A stretch of DNA of 64,000 nt, from positions 2,562,001 through 2,626,000 of the forward strand of contig JAKOGI010000007.1 of the NCBI GenBank assembly GCA_029747015.1, written 5' to 3'. Shown in pieces: positions 38,177 to 50,226 of this stretch (the first letter of the stretch is position 1; each line of letters opens with the position of its first letter). Under the pieces are notes generated by a model, which was not told the origin of the DNA, ran no database searches, and was given only the letters and a program-made list of their open reading frames with translations. The DNA is from Carnegiea gigantea. Taxonomy: Eukaryota > Streptophyta > Magnoliopsida > Caryophyllales > Cactaceae. A program made the position numbers and the translations under genes.

Positions 38177-38367
38177 CTCCATCCGTCCCATATTTATTGT
38201 CAAGAATAGCTAGTTCTCTAATCCCATTTTACTAGCATTGTTTGTTTTTTAAAAAATTTAACATTGTTTTTATTGGTTAAGATCCTATTTTAACAATGTA
38301 AGTGCATTTAGTACTTATTTTTACATATTCCCTAAATTTAACTATAAATATAGGATAGACTGAATGC
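38177..38367. mobile_element. Stowaway-like element (diverged)
   Basis: The left end CTCCATCCGTCCCATATTTA is the Stowaway (Tc1/mariner MITE) terminus and is preceded by TA. The right end AAATATAGGATAGACTGAA is a decayed inverted copy followed by TA. About 191 bp, non-coding. Confidence 0.55.
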
Positions 38368-39138
38368 TATATTTTTATCCCTTTTTTGGTTCAAGGAAAG
38401 TTCTCTTCATTCCCATAAATAAATATTTACGGTTGTCAATTACTTCACATAATAAAATCTGTTTTAAAAACTTACATGAAATTTATTCAAATTCTGCCAC
38501 AGCGCCTTTCATCTTTCGCACCTCCATTGGTAACACAAGAAGAAAGAAAAACAAAAAGAAAAGTCCAACAGGAACCTCCGCAGACTACAATTTTACTCTT
38601 AGCAACATCTATTTCAGTCACCCAGAACAACACGAGGGAACTGTGATTGTGGGTTTTCTTCCGTTGTGGTTCTTCAAAAGAGAAGAATAAAGTTGAACAG
38701 TGACATTTAACACTTGTCACTAAAAAACGAATGAATAAAGTAGCAGCTATAGATTCGAGGACAGCACCCCACTGCCAAACATGGACACATCAGATTTTGC
38801 AGGTTCACTGGATTTCTGAAAATGTTCCTTTTCCTCACAGAGAAGAACAAATGAAGAATGTCTAAAAGCAACATTAATGACAAATTCTTCTATGGCTAAA
38901 AGAGTACAAAAGTAAAAATAAGAAAAGTTGAAGATTTGTACAGGGAAAGTTACAGGAATAACCCAAGGCACCCTGATGCTAAATTTGAAGAGTCTGAGGA
39001 AAACAAGTGGCCTGAGAAGCCTTAGCAATTGTCTGGACATCCAGCAAAGCTCCTTGCCCTCCCATGAAAGTGGTGTATATGCTCATAATTCTGTGTCTGG
39101 GGAATGAAATTACACAGTTGTCTGAAGTTATAGATCGG
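38368..39138. other. 3' region of the FG-GAP protein gene
   Basis: Downstream of the stop codon in the gene's direction. Probable 3' untranslated region up to about 38.7 kb, then intergenic DNA. No additional coding region is supported. Confidence 0.4.
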
Positions 39139-42100
39139 TTACCTGGGAGCACGAGGTTTTGCATTCATGGAATTCAGATGCTGCATGACAAATATTACTC
39201 CCATAACAATAATAAGGCAACCGACTAATGTACTAAAGAAAAGGGCTCCTGGCTGCCTGGTTTGAACAAAGCCATATACTCCATTTGCGGTTACGAGGAT
39301 AAGGTCATTCAGTCCATCACCTGAGAAATCTGCAGAAACCAGGGCGTGTGTTGGTGGTGCAGGAAGCTCAACTGTTGTCATAATAGTACCACTAGGAGAT
39401 ATAACCAAGGCTTCTTGATCACCAGCAACAAGAATCATCTGGTGATTATCATGGACCCTCAAAGAGAATGGCTTCAGTGTTGGCACCACATGGCCAGATT
39501 CCATCATGCCCGATGGAGATGGGAGATTAGACCATGTTGCTCCCGTCAAAAGCTGCCACTGCCACTCTGCCCCATGCCCATGTTCAGCGGGGGTGTATGA
39601 TGTCACCTGAATGAGGAGCAGCAGCATTGTTCAAGCGGCAACAGAAGCAACTCTATGTCATGACCAATAAATTACACAAGATAAACCCTGTCAGAAACCT
39701 ACCTCTCCTCTATTTGTTAAGAAGATGACATTCCCATGGCTTCCCTTCCTGTGAGGGTGTCCATCATCTTTAGGGATGAGAATTGGTGTTGCAACCTCTA
39801 ATGAACTATAGTCAAGAGTTCTGCCAAAGCCTCTAGAGAATTCACCATGTTGAAACAAACTAAAAGCAGAATGATGGTGGCAAATGGAAGCATTGAATAG
39901 TTGTTCTCGCACTGGCACCCCAGAAGTTGCTACTGCCCAGCACGGTCGGAGTACTTCCATGGATCCACTTACAACTGTTTGCTCAGCACCATTTCCACCC
40001 ACTGCCTGCAGAAATGAAATTTCCATTCATATCATCGTCAGAAGTGTTATAGCCGAACATAAGTACATCATAAAAGAATGGAATCTGAAGTGCAAAGTTT
40101 GATGTGCAAGTTCTCAATGGGGAAGGTAGTATCTAATCAACGGCCAACATCATCCCCTGCTGATTCTTGTGACAAAATACACGAGAAAACATCCTGCAAA
40201 GCACTGCCAGAGACATAATCACAAACCTGCACATGATCTAGCACCCCATCTCCATTGATATCAGCATGAAGTCCACCCTCTTGAAGATGAAGCTGGTTGA
40301 ATCAATGCAACAGAAAATAAATATTGAGAAATTTCTATGAAGTAAAAGACTATCTACATAACTAAAACACATCCCCCACCCCCAAAAAAAAGTGAGACCG
40401 GGTGAAAAGAAAGATAATCCTCCCTCTATTCATTAGCGCCCTTCTCATGCAGGAAAAAAGCTTCATGAATAGCATTTGAGACATTGCTCACCTTGCAAAC
40501 TGTACGGCCAGATGCCACGTGCAGAACTTCAATTCCCTCTTTCTCATGTGCCACGACAACATTAGGGACCCACCAAAACTGGGTGTAGTTCGTTATAGTG
40601 GGTATATAAGGCACTGTCTGTATATACGAAAGAGAAACATAGTGGAATTGTGAATATATAGATGGGACAAGAAACAGCCAATCATTACTAAATACTAATC
40701 AATCCAATACAGCAGGACCAGAAATCAGATATTAATGCCAACTCCCGGTCTGCCTGAGATATCATATGCCGTACAAAAAAGGAGTAAAAAACGAATACAG
40801 AGATGTGCTGTTCTTTCATACAAAACCACAGCCTACATTATCATGGAACTTTTCATATGGTTGCTTATTATGATAATCAATTCCACCAGCTAGCTTAACC
40901 TGATTAGTACCCAGGCACAAACAGCTAACAGTTGAAAAATAACAGCATCAGAGGATTGACAATTACTCCAAACTGTACCTTTTTTGGCTTTGCCGAGCCA
41001 GCATAGTTTGCAGCTTTTCCAATCAACTTCGGAATCTTTTTGGTAGAATCCTTTCCTGGAGGGTGATGTTCCTCAGGTTTGTGAAATGGGTAATTAGTAT
41101 TCCTTCCTGATATTTTCTTTGACAGCTTCCTCTTGTGGCGCCTGAAATGTGCCAGCTGAAAATATGTGTCTTCCCGCCTATCCTGTTAGTGAACTCCAGT
41201 CAGTAGACATCCAATTAACACATTAGATATGAACAGTGTTATATACTTAATAAAGCACAACACTGCAGGACTTACCCAGTGATGAGGCATTACTCCAAGG
41301 ACTGATTCTCGAAATTCCCTGCACTCGAACTGCAGGTCAACTTTCTTAGCATGGCAAGTAAACAAAGCACCAAGCACAACGAACGATAAAAAGAGATCTG
41401 TAATGTCTTAATTGATGAAGGAGAATGGATTGACCAAACTACAAGTCTACAACGAACCCCAATAGAGCCCAACTCGTTTTCAAGATGACGTATCTGAATA
41501 CCTTAATGACACTAAGCATACAAATCTGAATTACATGCGAGAGCTCAAGATAAAAACGTCTGTCAACCTACCTCTCCAGGATGACGGCTGTTTAATGCAT
41601 GAACATCAAGCTTGTAATTATGCTGAGGAATCAGTATAGCCGCATCCATAGAGGGTGCTTCAATTTTCTACAAGACAAAATAGTCGTCAACATAGAGAAA
41701 TAGAATCCTTCTTAGATAGAGTGTCCATAAAAGAGATTCGACAAAACATAAATGGAGTAATACTTTCATGGTAAACACATGCAACTGCAACTAGATATTG
41801 GAAGTAAAAACAGAACAAAACAGAATAGACAAGAAACACAAGAAAAATTGAAAAACACTTCCAGAGGCCTAATTTCACTGCCAGGAGTTTGAGAGACACT
41901 GCACATTTAAACTATACCATAGTATTAAGGTAACATGTTTACACATGAGGCCCAACACAAGGAGCAATATCATCCTAATAATGTAAAATGCTTTCTCCGC
42001 AATGTCAATTGTCAAGAGAAAGTAACACACTTCTAGGAATCAGGGGGGGGGGGGACTTGAGATCTCAATAAGATCCACAGAAAGAAAAAACATATAATCA

Positions 42101-45100
42101 TTATAAGATGACAAACCTCGTTCTTTCTACTCCATCGAAGTTGGCCAGTTTTACCAGCAAATGCATAAAACGCAAAATGTCTTAAATCCACTATTGCAGA
42201 GTTTTCCGCTGGCTGCATGTGCAGAAACACCATTAGTAAAATGATAATTGATGCATGAACAGAACCTCAACAGTTGGAAAATCACAACAGAGCCAAGTAA
42301 ATTTCATTTCAAATTTCATGGTCCATGAGCCACTGAGCGCAGGGGGAAGATTGTCCACTTATGACTAATACAATTCATACAAACAATTTACAACTCATAT
42401 GATGGGCTTAGCAAACTTCTGCCTGATTTCCCCCATTTAGCGAAAAAGCTCTTCTTTTGAAAGCTGATATATAATCTAAACAAGTAATTCTCATGGAAAT
42501 AATCTAAACAGCTACAATATACCACAACTCTTCATAAAGACACTTTTGGGGGGGGGGGGGGGGGGAGACTAGAACACTCTTTATACTTGACGAATTCTTG
42601 GATGAAATTGAAATGTCATCATGTTTCTCCCTTTTTTTCTCAATTTGCCATTGCATTTGTTTTTTTAATTTGGACTGCATCCCTCTATGTTAATGATTTA
42701 GACCTAAAGTCTATTTCGTAAATGGTAACCTAATAACAGTGATGGGTTGGAAACAAGTTTGAGAAGATAGTGGCAATTTTTTTCCGTATAAAATCATCAA
42801 CATTGTGGCGATTTGGATGTACAATCGTTTACATAATGGCACCAAGTAAAAAGGAAATAACATGGTGGCAAATAGGAAAAAAGTGAAAACATAGAGGCAT
42901 TTTCCATACAAGGCAAAATGCCAGTTATCTCAATCTCACACATTCTCTGTCTCAATGTAGATGCTTTACGCTTGATTACAGAGTGATAAAATAATGTTCT
43001 GACGAATGCTCTAAAGTGGCAAATGGTGTGTCATTATTGAACAAAGCATGAAGGTCTCAAAACAACAACAGGGGGTAATGCGCTGCATGACACAAGTATC
43101 CTGGGTTATTTCGCACAGGACACTAATTGGAAGGTATCATCATCTAGATCTTCAGCACAGCTACTTATAGAACAAACAAAGGCACACAATGAAGTTTACT
43201 AATTTAGATGCATCTTTCACTAGCACTGGTAAAAGGGTTTCTTGTGCATAGTTATCAAACCTACAGGTCACCAACACATTATTACTGAAAAATACTCAAG
43301 TCAGCGCCACACTGCCGCCACTACACAAACCAAAGGGGGGAAAAAAAGGAATTAATCATGAAAGGCTGCATTCTTATTCGCTTCTGCATCATGCCCTTAA
43401 AGGACTTCAACTTGCTACACCAGTGTCATTTGCCAGGGTGTTTAGTTGGAAATTTTTATGTGGACAAAAGAGAATTCCTAAGCTGATGGTGTGACCATAC
43501 CTCTGTTTCACTTGCACTTCTCCTATGCTCTTCTGCATTCTTGGCTGCCACAGTCAGCTCCTCAAAGGGATCTAGATGAATCTGCAAATAATTTAAGAGG
43601 AAATAAATAAATAATGTGTTGTAGTTAAGATAATAAATAATGCCATCCCAGACCAAACCACTACTGCACCGCCCCTCATGAGGTGTCTAGTTAAGGCAGG
43701 TTATCAGGGATTCATACTCATACATATATTTCCTTACCCCTTATATTACAGAGAGCCTGTTTTTGTTAAATTTCAGGCCAAAAACATGAATTATATGCTA
43801 TTTAACATCAAATGAAAGGATTGAACCCTTCTGATTTACTGGATTGTAAAACCCATAAGAAGAGAGCATTCTGCCTAAAAACTAAAACCAACATGCCACA
43901 TAAATAACAAATCATGTAGTCCAAGAAGGATAATCAAGAAAATTTTAAGAACCTTATAACATACATTTTGAACAGTCTAAAAAAAGTCTTAGGAAATCAT
44001 ATAATTGGAACCAAGACAAGGATTCAGCTTTAAAAAATAAATTATAATAAAAAAGAGAGAGAGAAGAAGAAGATCTTTAACATGACTTCACCATGATATA
44101 AACAACATTTCAACTTCACTCGCCAGCAAAAAGGATGAGACAAAGCGACTAGAGCAATAACAGAGGTCCACAATTTGCAATCAAATCAGCAACATTAGAT
44201 GACTGATTGATACCAGCGCGGCCAAACACCAACAACCGAGAACTACATATCCCAAGCTAAGACCACAAGTTAAGCGCACCAAAAGCTTTATCTAACTACA
44301 AATAGGAAGCACTTCCCTCTTATGACAACAAATATCCACAAGACCAGCATATGACCTTTGCGGTCTCTTGGTTAAAGATTTCTTGAGCTATATGTCCCTA
44401 CCCTTTCAGCAAGATCTTTTTCTCCCTTTTTCAATAAATAATTTAATTTTTTGGTTACCGTAAAGATAAAGGAGCTATTTACAGCTAGAATTCTTATGTT
44501 CATAAATGATAATAAACAAGGGATCAAATTGCGAGGTAGAAGTACAAGAACCCACCAAGCCAAACTTGCCATTAAATAGAATTCTAGAAAGGTTGCTTCT
44601 GTTTGGCCCCAGATTTAGAAGGCATTGGCTACCAACCACTTGACATCTATTGATAAGTTCTTCTACACTTCACTATTATCCTAAAACAGGGGGAAAAAAA
44701 TAGCTAAACAATCACTCTTTCAGCAGGTCATGAAGCACAATTCTGTTCAATAATCCAGCTACCATTAAATGAATAACACAAGAAATTTGCAACTTGAGAA
44801 GGTACCGACGTGGTTGTCAGTAATGGTCAAGAATAAAGATTAAATTGAGACGAGCATTCAAAGTAAAGCAGTAGATAAGCAAAGTGTGCATACATGTGGC
44901 TGTATCTCCATCCTTCCACCAACTATTACCAATCCTGTATCTCCATGCTTTATGGTATAATTGCTTACTGAAATTGCAACCTCTCTGTGGTGAGCATTAT
45001 GTGGAAAATCTTCCTGCCATTCAAACATTACGTTGACAATTATCTTAAAGTAATGGCAAACAGTGGAAAGCTCGAAGAAAGGGACAATCCATACATACCT

Positions 45101-45948
45101 GCAAATTCACTTCCCAGAGCTTTTTAAGATTGTGGTCAAAACACATCACTGACCAGCCCGACGTAACAACCACCAAAACCTGCTTCAGTGGCTGCCCTTG
45201 ATTATAAGTTCGATCAATAACACCAGTTGCCATAGCGACCGGGCGTCTCCCAGATGCAACACGGACTTTGTCAGGCAACAAGGTCACCTCAGCAAGAACA
45301 CGCGCCTCACTAAACCCTTCATCAACACGCCTAGCATGAGGCTCCAACACCTAGGATGGAAAATCCATTGGTAAAAAAATCAGCAAACTCCAAAGAAAAC
45401 CCCCATAAATCATATTGTTATTCCTTCACAATCTCGAAAAGATGCCGCCTTTATGGTACTATAGCAACTAAAGCGGCACAATTCATGAAATCCCATTGCA
45501 TAGAATACCAAATAGCACAAAAACATAATCATTTCAGACCTATCTATCATCAGTTAATCCCTAGAGGGGGGAAAAAAGAAGAATATGCAACAAATTTAAT
45601 AGGAAGTACCTGAATTTTCGCATCATGAGTAGCAACAAGAACTTCTTTCTTGCCGTCGCCATTGAGATCAGTGACAAGGGGAGGAGGAAGTCGATCAGCT
45701 TCGTATTTGATGGGATAATCATCCAAGAGATGAAACCAGGCCTCTCTAAACGAGAAATCTCCTTCATGCTATCCTCCAAGACAAATGGGTTAGGTTAATC
45801 AAGAAACTCAATGCAAAAGTTGGAACTAAAGAGAAATTAAAGAATAATCATGAAATTAAGCTGGCCTAGGGTTTTGAAGGTTTACCTGGAGAGAGAAGAA
45901 AATGGCGAAAGCACAGAGGATGAGAATGGCAAGATCGCGCTTTCTCAT
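39139..45948 (-). CDS. FG-GAP-like repeat type I membrane protein (At3g51050-like)
   Basis: Thirteen coding exons on the minus strand: 45948-45886, 45768-45610, 45350-45099, 45013-44894, 43581-43501, 42212-42117, 41667-41572, 41329-41276, 41182-40979, 40617-40492, 40292-40227, 40005-39703, 39606-39139. They give 695 residues, and every exon is a whole number of codons. The N-terminus MRKRDLAILILCAFAIF is a signal peptide. FG-GAP/integrin-alpha-like calcium-loop motifs are visible: DLNGDG (about 55-60), DINGDG (428-433) and DFSGDG (about 632-637). These suggest a beta-propeller ectodomain. A basic linker (RRHKRKLSKK) lies in exon 9. A single membrane helix (about 659-681) and a short basic tail end the protein, consistent with a type I endomembrane or surface protein. 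Molecular function is not known to me. The length fits the Arabidopsis homologue (about 698). Confidence 0.93.
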
Positions 45949-46121
45949 CTCACCCTCGCTCTCTCTCTCTCTCTATCTAAGTGGTCGTCTTCTTCGGCTT
46001 GGGCAGCCTGTTTCGGTGTTCTAGACTGATGAGCTTTCTCCAGTCAGCTCCCAGAGACTCGACTCACCGACGGGGATCACCTGTGAAGTGGAGCAGGCCG
46101 GGCAAAAATCAGGCGTCGGAC

Positions 46122-46127
<6 letters not shown>

Positions 46128-46189
<62 letters not shown>
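46128..46189. repeat. (AT)n microsatellite
   Basis: Uninterrupted AT repeat of about 30 units, upstream of the FG-GAP gene. Confidence 0.95.
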
Positions 46190-46219
46190 AGGGGTTATTT
46201 GCCAAATTTGCCGTTTTGA

Positions 46220-46539
46220 AGGTCAGTTTTTTTCGTAAATAAATCGGAAAGGCAAAAGCATTTGAATACTTTGATAAGAGTTGAGAGCGATTGGTAAAAA
46301 TTGAGATTTTTTTTGAAATGATTGGTAAAGATTAGAAAGGTTTGAAAAAAGTTGATAAATTTTTTTAAGGAGTATAAATAAATGAAAAAAAACAGTCATA
46401 ATTGGTAAAAATTGAAAAAGATGGGGAAAGAATTGTAAAGATTGAAAAGATTAGAAAATTTTTTAAGATGACTGGTAAGAACTAAAAAAGATTGAGAAAG
46501 ATTAATAGATACTTATTTAACAACGTACAGAACAAGCTC
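46220..46539. mobile_element. Possible small TIR element H with AAAGATTGA repeat body
   Basis: The left end AGGTCAGTTTTTTTCGTA and inverted right end GAGCTTGTTCTGTACGTT are weak terminal repeats, flanked by TGA and TAA (not identical). The body is a degenerate array of ATTGGTAAAGATTGAAAA-like words, comparable in style to elements A-C. Confidence 0.4.
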
Positions 46540-47690
46540 TAACTCCTAAACATCAATTGGTTACTGGCAAAACAAATTATTTTGGACAAAAAGAAGTGTG
46601 CAAGATTTTACTACCATTTATAAAGTTTTTAGACAAAAATTTTTACGAGTTCTTTTTTTAGATGTTTGATGCATATAAGTGATTGTATTATATTTTAAAA
46701 GCTAAAAGGCCTACACTTTTTAACTTTTCATGAGTAACTTATTACTAATCAATGTTGATGAGTGCCGATAAGTATTGATAAGCATTGATCAAGTTAATTA
46801 TGGCTAAAATTAAAAGCAGATAATTTGACTATATGCTAATGAATTCTTATTGGTGCTAATCAGCACTAAATACCGATAATAAATACTTATACAACTTAAA
46901 AAGAACATATCCTAAAGTCTTATAATAATTATAATTAAATGATTTCTTGATTGTCCTCTTCAACTTTTTGTCTTTATGTTGATAAAGCTTCTTAAGTTCT
47001 TTGGGTTTTGGGCCATTATTTATGATGACGTATATGATAATCAATATAATGTAAACATGCTTTTTAAGAGTACATGCTTATGGTAATCAGAAGCACATGC
47101 TCTCCATACCAAATTAAACATGCACATACAATATCACCATCTAATCTAATCAACCAACATTCAAATCTAAAATTCCAAAAATCCAACCACCAGACATGAA
47201 AATTCTGATATAAAAGTCTTACCTATGAATTGCAAAATTACAGAGAAATGGATTCCAATTGACCTTAGATTTAAAAACCGTAGACTACTCACTACTCCAT
47301 AAAAACAAAGTGGAAGAAGTTTAGATAGGAACTTTGTTTTAATCCGTACACTCTAAACTAAAAAATAATCCGAACTTACCTTTTTCGGCTATACAAATTT
47401 TGGACAGCTATAATCAACCAACATTGTAAATAATTATTAGAATTAAGCCATCCGTACTCTATGATACATTTCATCCAAAGCTCAAAAGCAAATGCTTCAA
47501 GAATGATCTGAAATTCACATTTCATTGGAAAAGCACATTTTTAGGAAAAGCACATTGCAAAATAGCTAAATCATAATGCGACTTCAAGCGGGATATATAC
47601 TAGGAATTGTCGTCGTTGTTGTATACTCCGACTTCAAGCATATATGAAAAATCCTCGAACCCCCAACTGGGTAATCTACATGATTACATG

Positions 47691-48377
47691 ATTGTACTTT
47701 ACAACAAATTATAACCTGCATCTGGTACAACCACACCAACATCAGGTGTGCAAGAAAGTACCTGATCGAATATCACCTGAGCTTCCATGGATTGTAACTG
47801 CTCCAGAAATTCTGAAAACTCCAGAATCCACAATGCAAGGCCATGTTTTTCAAATGTATTCCTTGTCCTGACAGAAGCTCTCTTTAAAGGTGCGAATTCA
47901 GCTTTCAACTTGACCTTGATTTAATCACTCCATCAAAACGAAGTAATTTGAACTCACAGAAGTCAAATATTGAAATGGCCACTGATTTTAAATGGCATCA
48001 TCTGATCTGAAAAACCGGAACATATGGTGAACCTCATAATTGCATGTCCTGGAAAAAAGAAGGGGGGGAGGGAAGAACAGCAGCTTTCCTTAAGAATTAG
48101 AGCACTGTTTTCCACTATGAAGTGACTGGCTGTTTTGTTTCTATGCTGAACTTCCTATTTTTCTGTTTTTGAAGGGGGAAGGGGGAGGATCTCACTTCTC
48201 AAGTAATCAAAGTCACAGATAAACAGAGACGACACAAAAACTTGCACCATCAACAAAAGGTGTATGGATTAAACTGTTTTGAGTTACCTGCTTTCACGTT
48301 CTTCACCTCCTCCCATTGCCACAGAGTCAACTAAGACTAGATTGAATGGTTCCAATCAAGCCCTTTTGTCCTCCCTT
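47691..48377 (-). other. Probable 3' untranslated region of the MORC gene
   Basis: Follows the MORC stop codon in the gene's direction. It includes a 69-codon open stretch at 47908-47699 and a short open stretch ending in an AGCAG|GTAACT donor-like site near 48290. These could reflect a 3'-UTR intron or an alternative C-terminus. No independent gene is supported. Confidence 0.35.
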
Positions 48378-50195
48378 CTACATTAAACTTTGCCGTTTCT
48401 TTCTATTTTCCAAGTATGCGGCAAGTTGTGCACACTTTTTTCTGGTTTCATCCAGCTCCTTCTCCACTTTGTTGATCTACAGGAAGTAGCAGCCCAAACA
48501 AGATCCTCACTTCAGTAACATGAACAATCATAACATCAGACCAGAGGGTAAGATGAGAAACATACCGTTTGTTTCAATTCTTGCTCTTTATTTGCATGCT
48601 CTTCACAACTGCGTAGAAAATTCATTATATATATTGCGTTTGATTTTAAAAAAAAAAAAATCAAACGTCTGATCCATCTCCTTGTTTAACTCATGTGTAA
48701 GCTTAAGCTCTGGAACAGACGTACTGAAAATTAAAATACGAAAATATTTTCCATATTGCATTAGTTCCTGTTATCTGATAGCAGCTTTATTTGTTGTTAT
48801 TCAGCATCTCCCTTTAAACACGGAATCGATAACAATTAAATCTATCACTGGAGCCTTTAACAAAAAGGAAAGGACGAACACAGTGTCTACGGCTTCAGCA
48901 ATCATGCCAAGAGTGCTAATTAACAAGTATTTGACTCCTGTTAGAGACCCTGTCGACCATCCACTAGATGACATCAAACATACTATGCAAGGTTGCAAGA
49001 ATCAATGTAGGTTCCAAGTTCCAACAAAAAGCATAGCTGGCAACGAGCCAAATGCATTCACATTTGAATTAGACAAAGATGATTACAATAGAAAAAACAA
49101 ACCCTAACCCCAAAATATGACTGCTGGACAAATAAAAGGCCTCATCCAGCTACATTCATTTGCAGATTCACAGGAATATATTTGTAAACAACAAAAATCT
49201 TAAAATTCAAGATATAAAATTTAACAGTACATGCACTTTTATTTGAAAAATGCTAGAACAATATTCTTGCAATGTTTTGTTTCCTTATGCTGAGCACATG
49301 ATACCATGACTTTAACTTATTCATTGATGGCACTAGCTTGTATGTTAATAGGGGGCCTAAACATATACTATACAAAATCATATCATGCCCCCACCCCTCC
49401 CACCCCAAAGGGGGGGGGGGGGGGGGGAAGCGATAGCAAGGAGGGCTGGTGGGCTCCTTCCATGAGGTAAAGGGAAGTTTTTCACATGCCAATCGGCGGA
49501 TTAGGAATAATATATACACAATTTTAAAGAATGATAGTTCAGATTCAATTGGCTTTCAGACAGTCTTGAATCCGATACAAATAGAACCAATCTCACAATT
49601 TAAGTTCAATCCTACTCTGAATATGTTACCATTTGATCTCACTTGTGTACATTGACTACCTACAATGGCATGCTGTTGCACTTTCATCGTCATGTAGCTA
49701 CTTGTGAAATCTACAGGTAAGTTGAGTTCACAAAGGAAGACGACAGAAGTACCTTGTAAATAGTTGTATATTCTCTTCACAAATCTCCTCGATTGACAAT
49801 AAAGCTCCAGAATCATCCATCTGAACATTATCAGCAACGTACAATATAATATTGTTTCCTTATACAAAAGTAAATAGCGTTGATAGAGAATTTCCAATAA
49901 TCAACAGGCTGAACACAAGATGTCCGCTAGTCAAAACAAAATTAAAAGCAGCAAACTGATTTCTCGTTAATATAGTCAAACTACTATTCTTGTTGGAACT
50001 ATCAGTTAAGAAGCCAAATGAATCAGCAATCAAGTGCTGTTGAGATGTTGATGGAGAACCTCTAATGGCTTCCCAAACACAGGCATCAATTCATAGAAAG
50101 TACCCCACTATCTGTATCCCACCCAAGACCTAACTGTCTCACTCAAGCACAGTCCAAAATATACTAGCAGGAAAACCAAACCCAAGTCGCCTCCC

Positions 50196-50226
<31 letters not shown>

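Larger units (their letters stand above)
45949..47690. other. Region between FG-GAP and MORC genes
   Basis: Starts with a CT/GA-rich leader of the FG-GAP gene (45956-45976), then an (AT)n run (46128-46189), a possible small TIR element (46220-46539) and AT-rich DNA. No gene is seen. Confidence 0.5.

Noticed and set aside
48682..49107. 141-codon plus-strand open frame inside a MORC intron
   Set aside because: It begins with TTG rather than ATG, matches no family I recognise, and lies antisense within an intron. It is best explained as chance.
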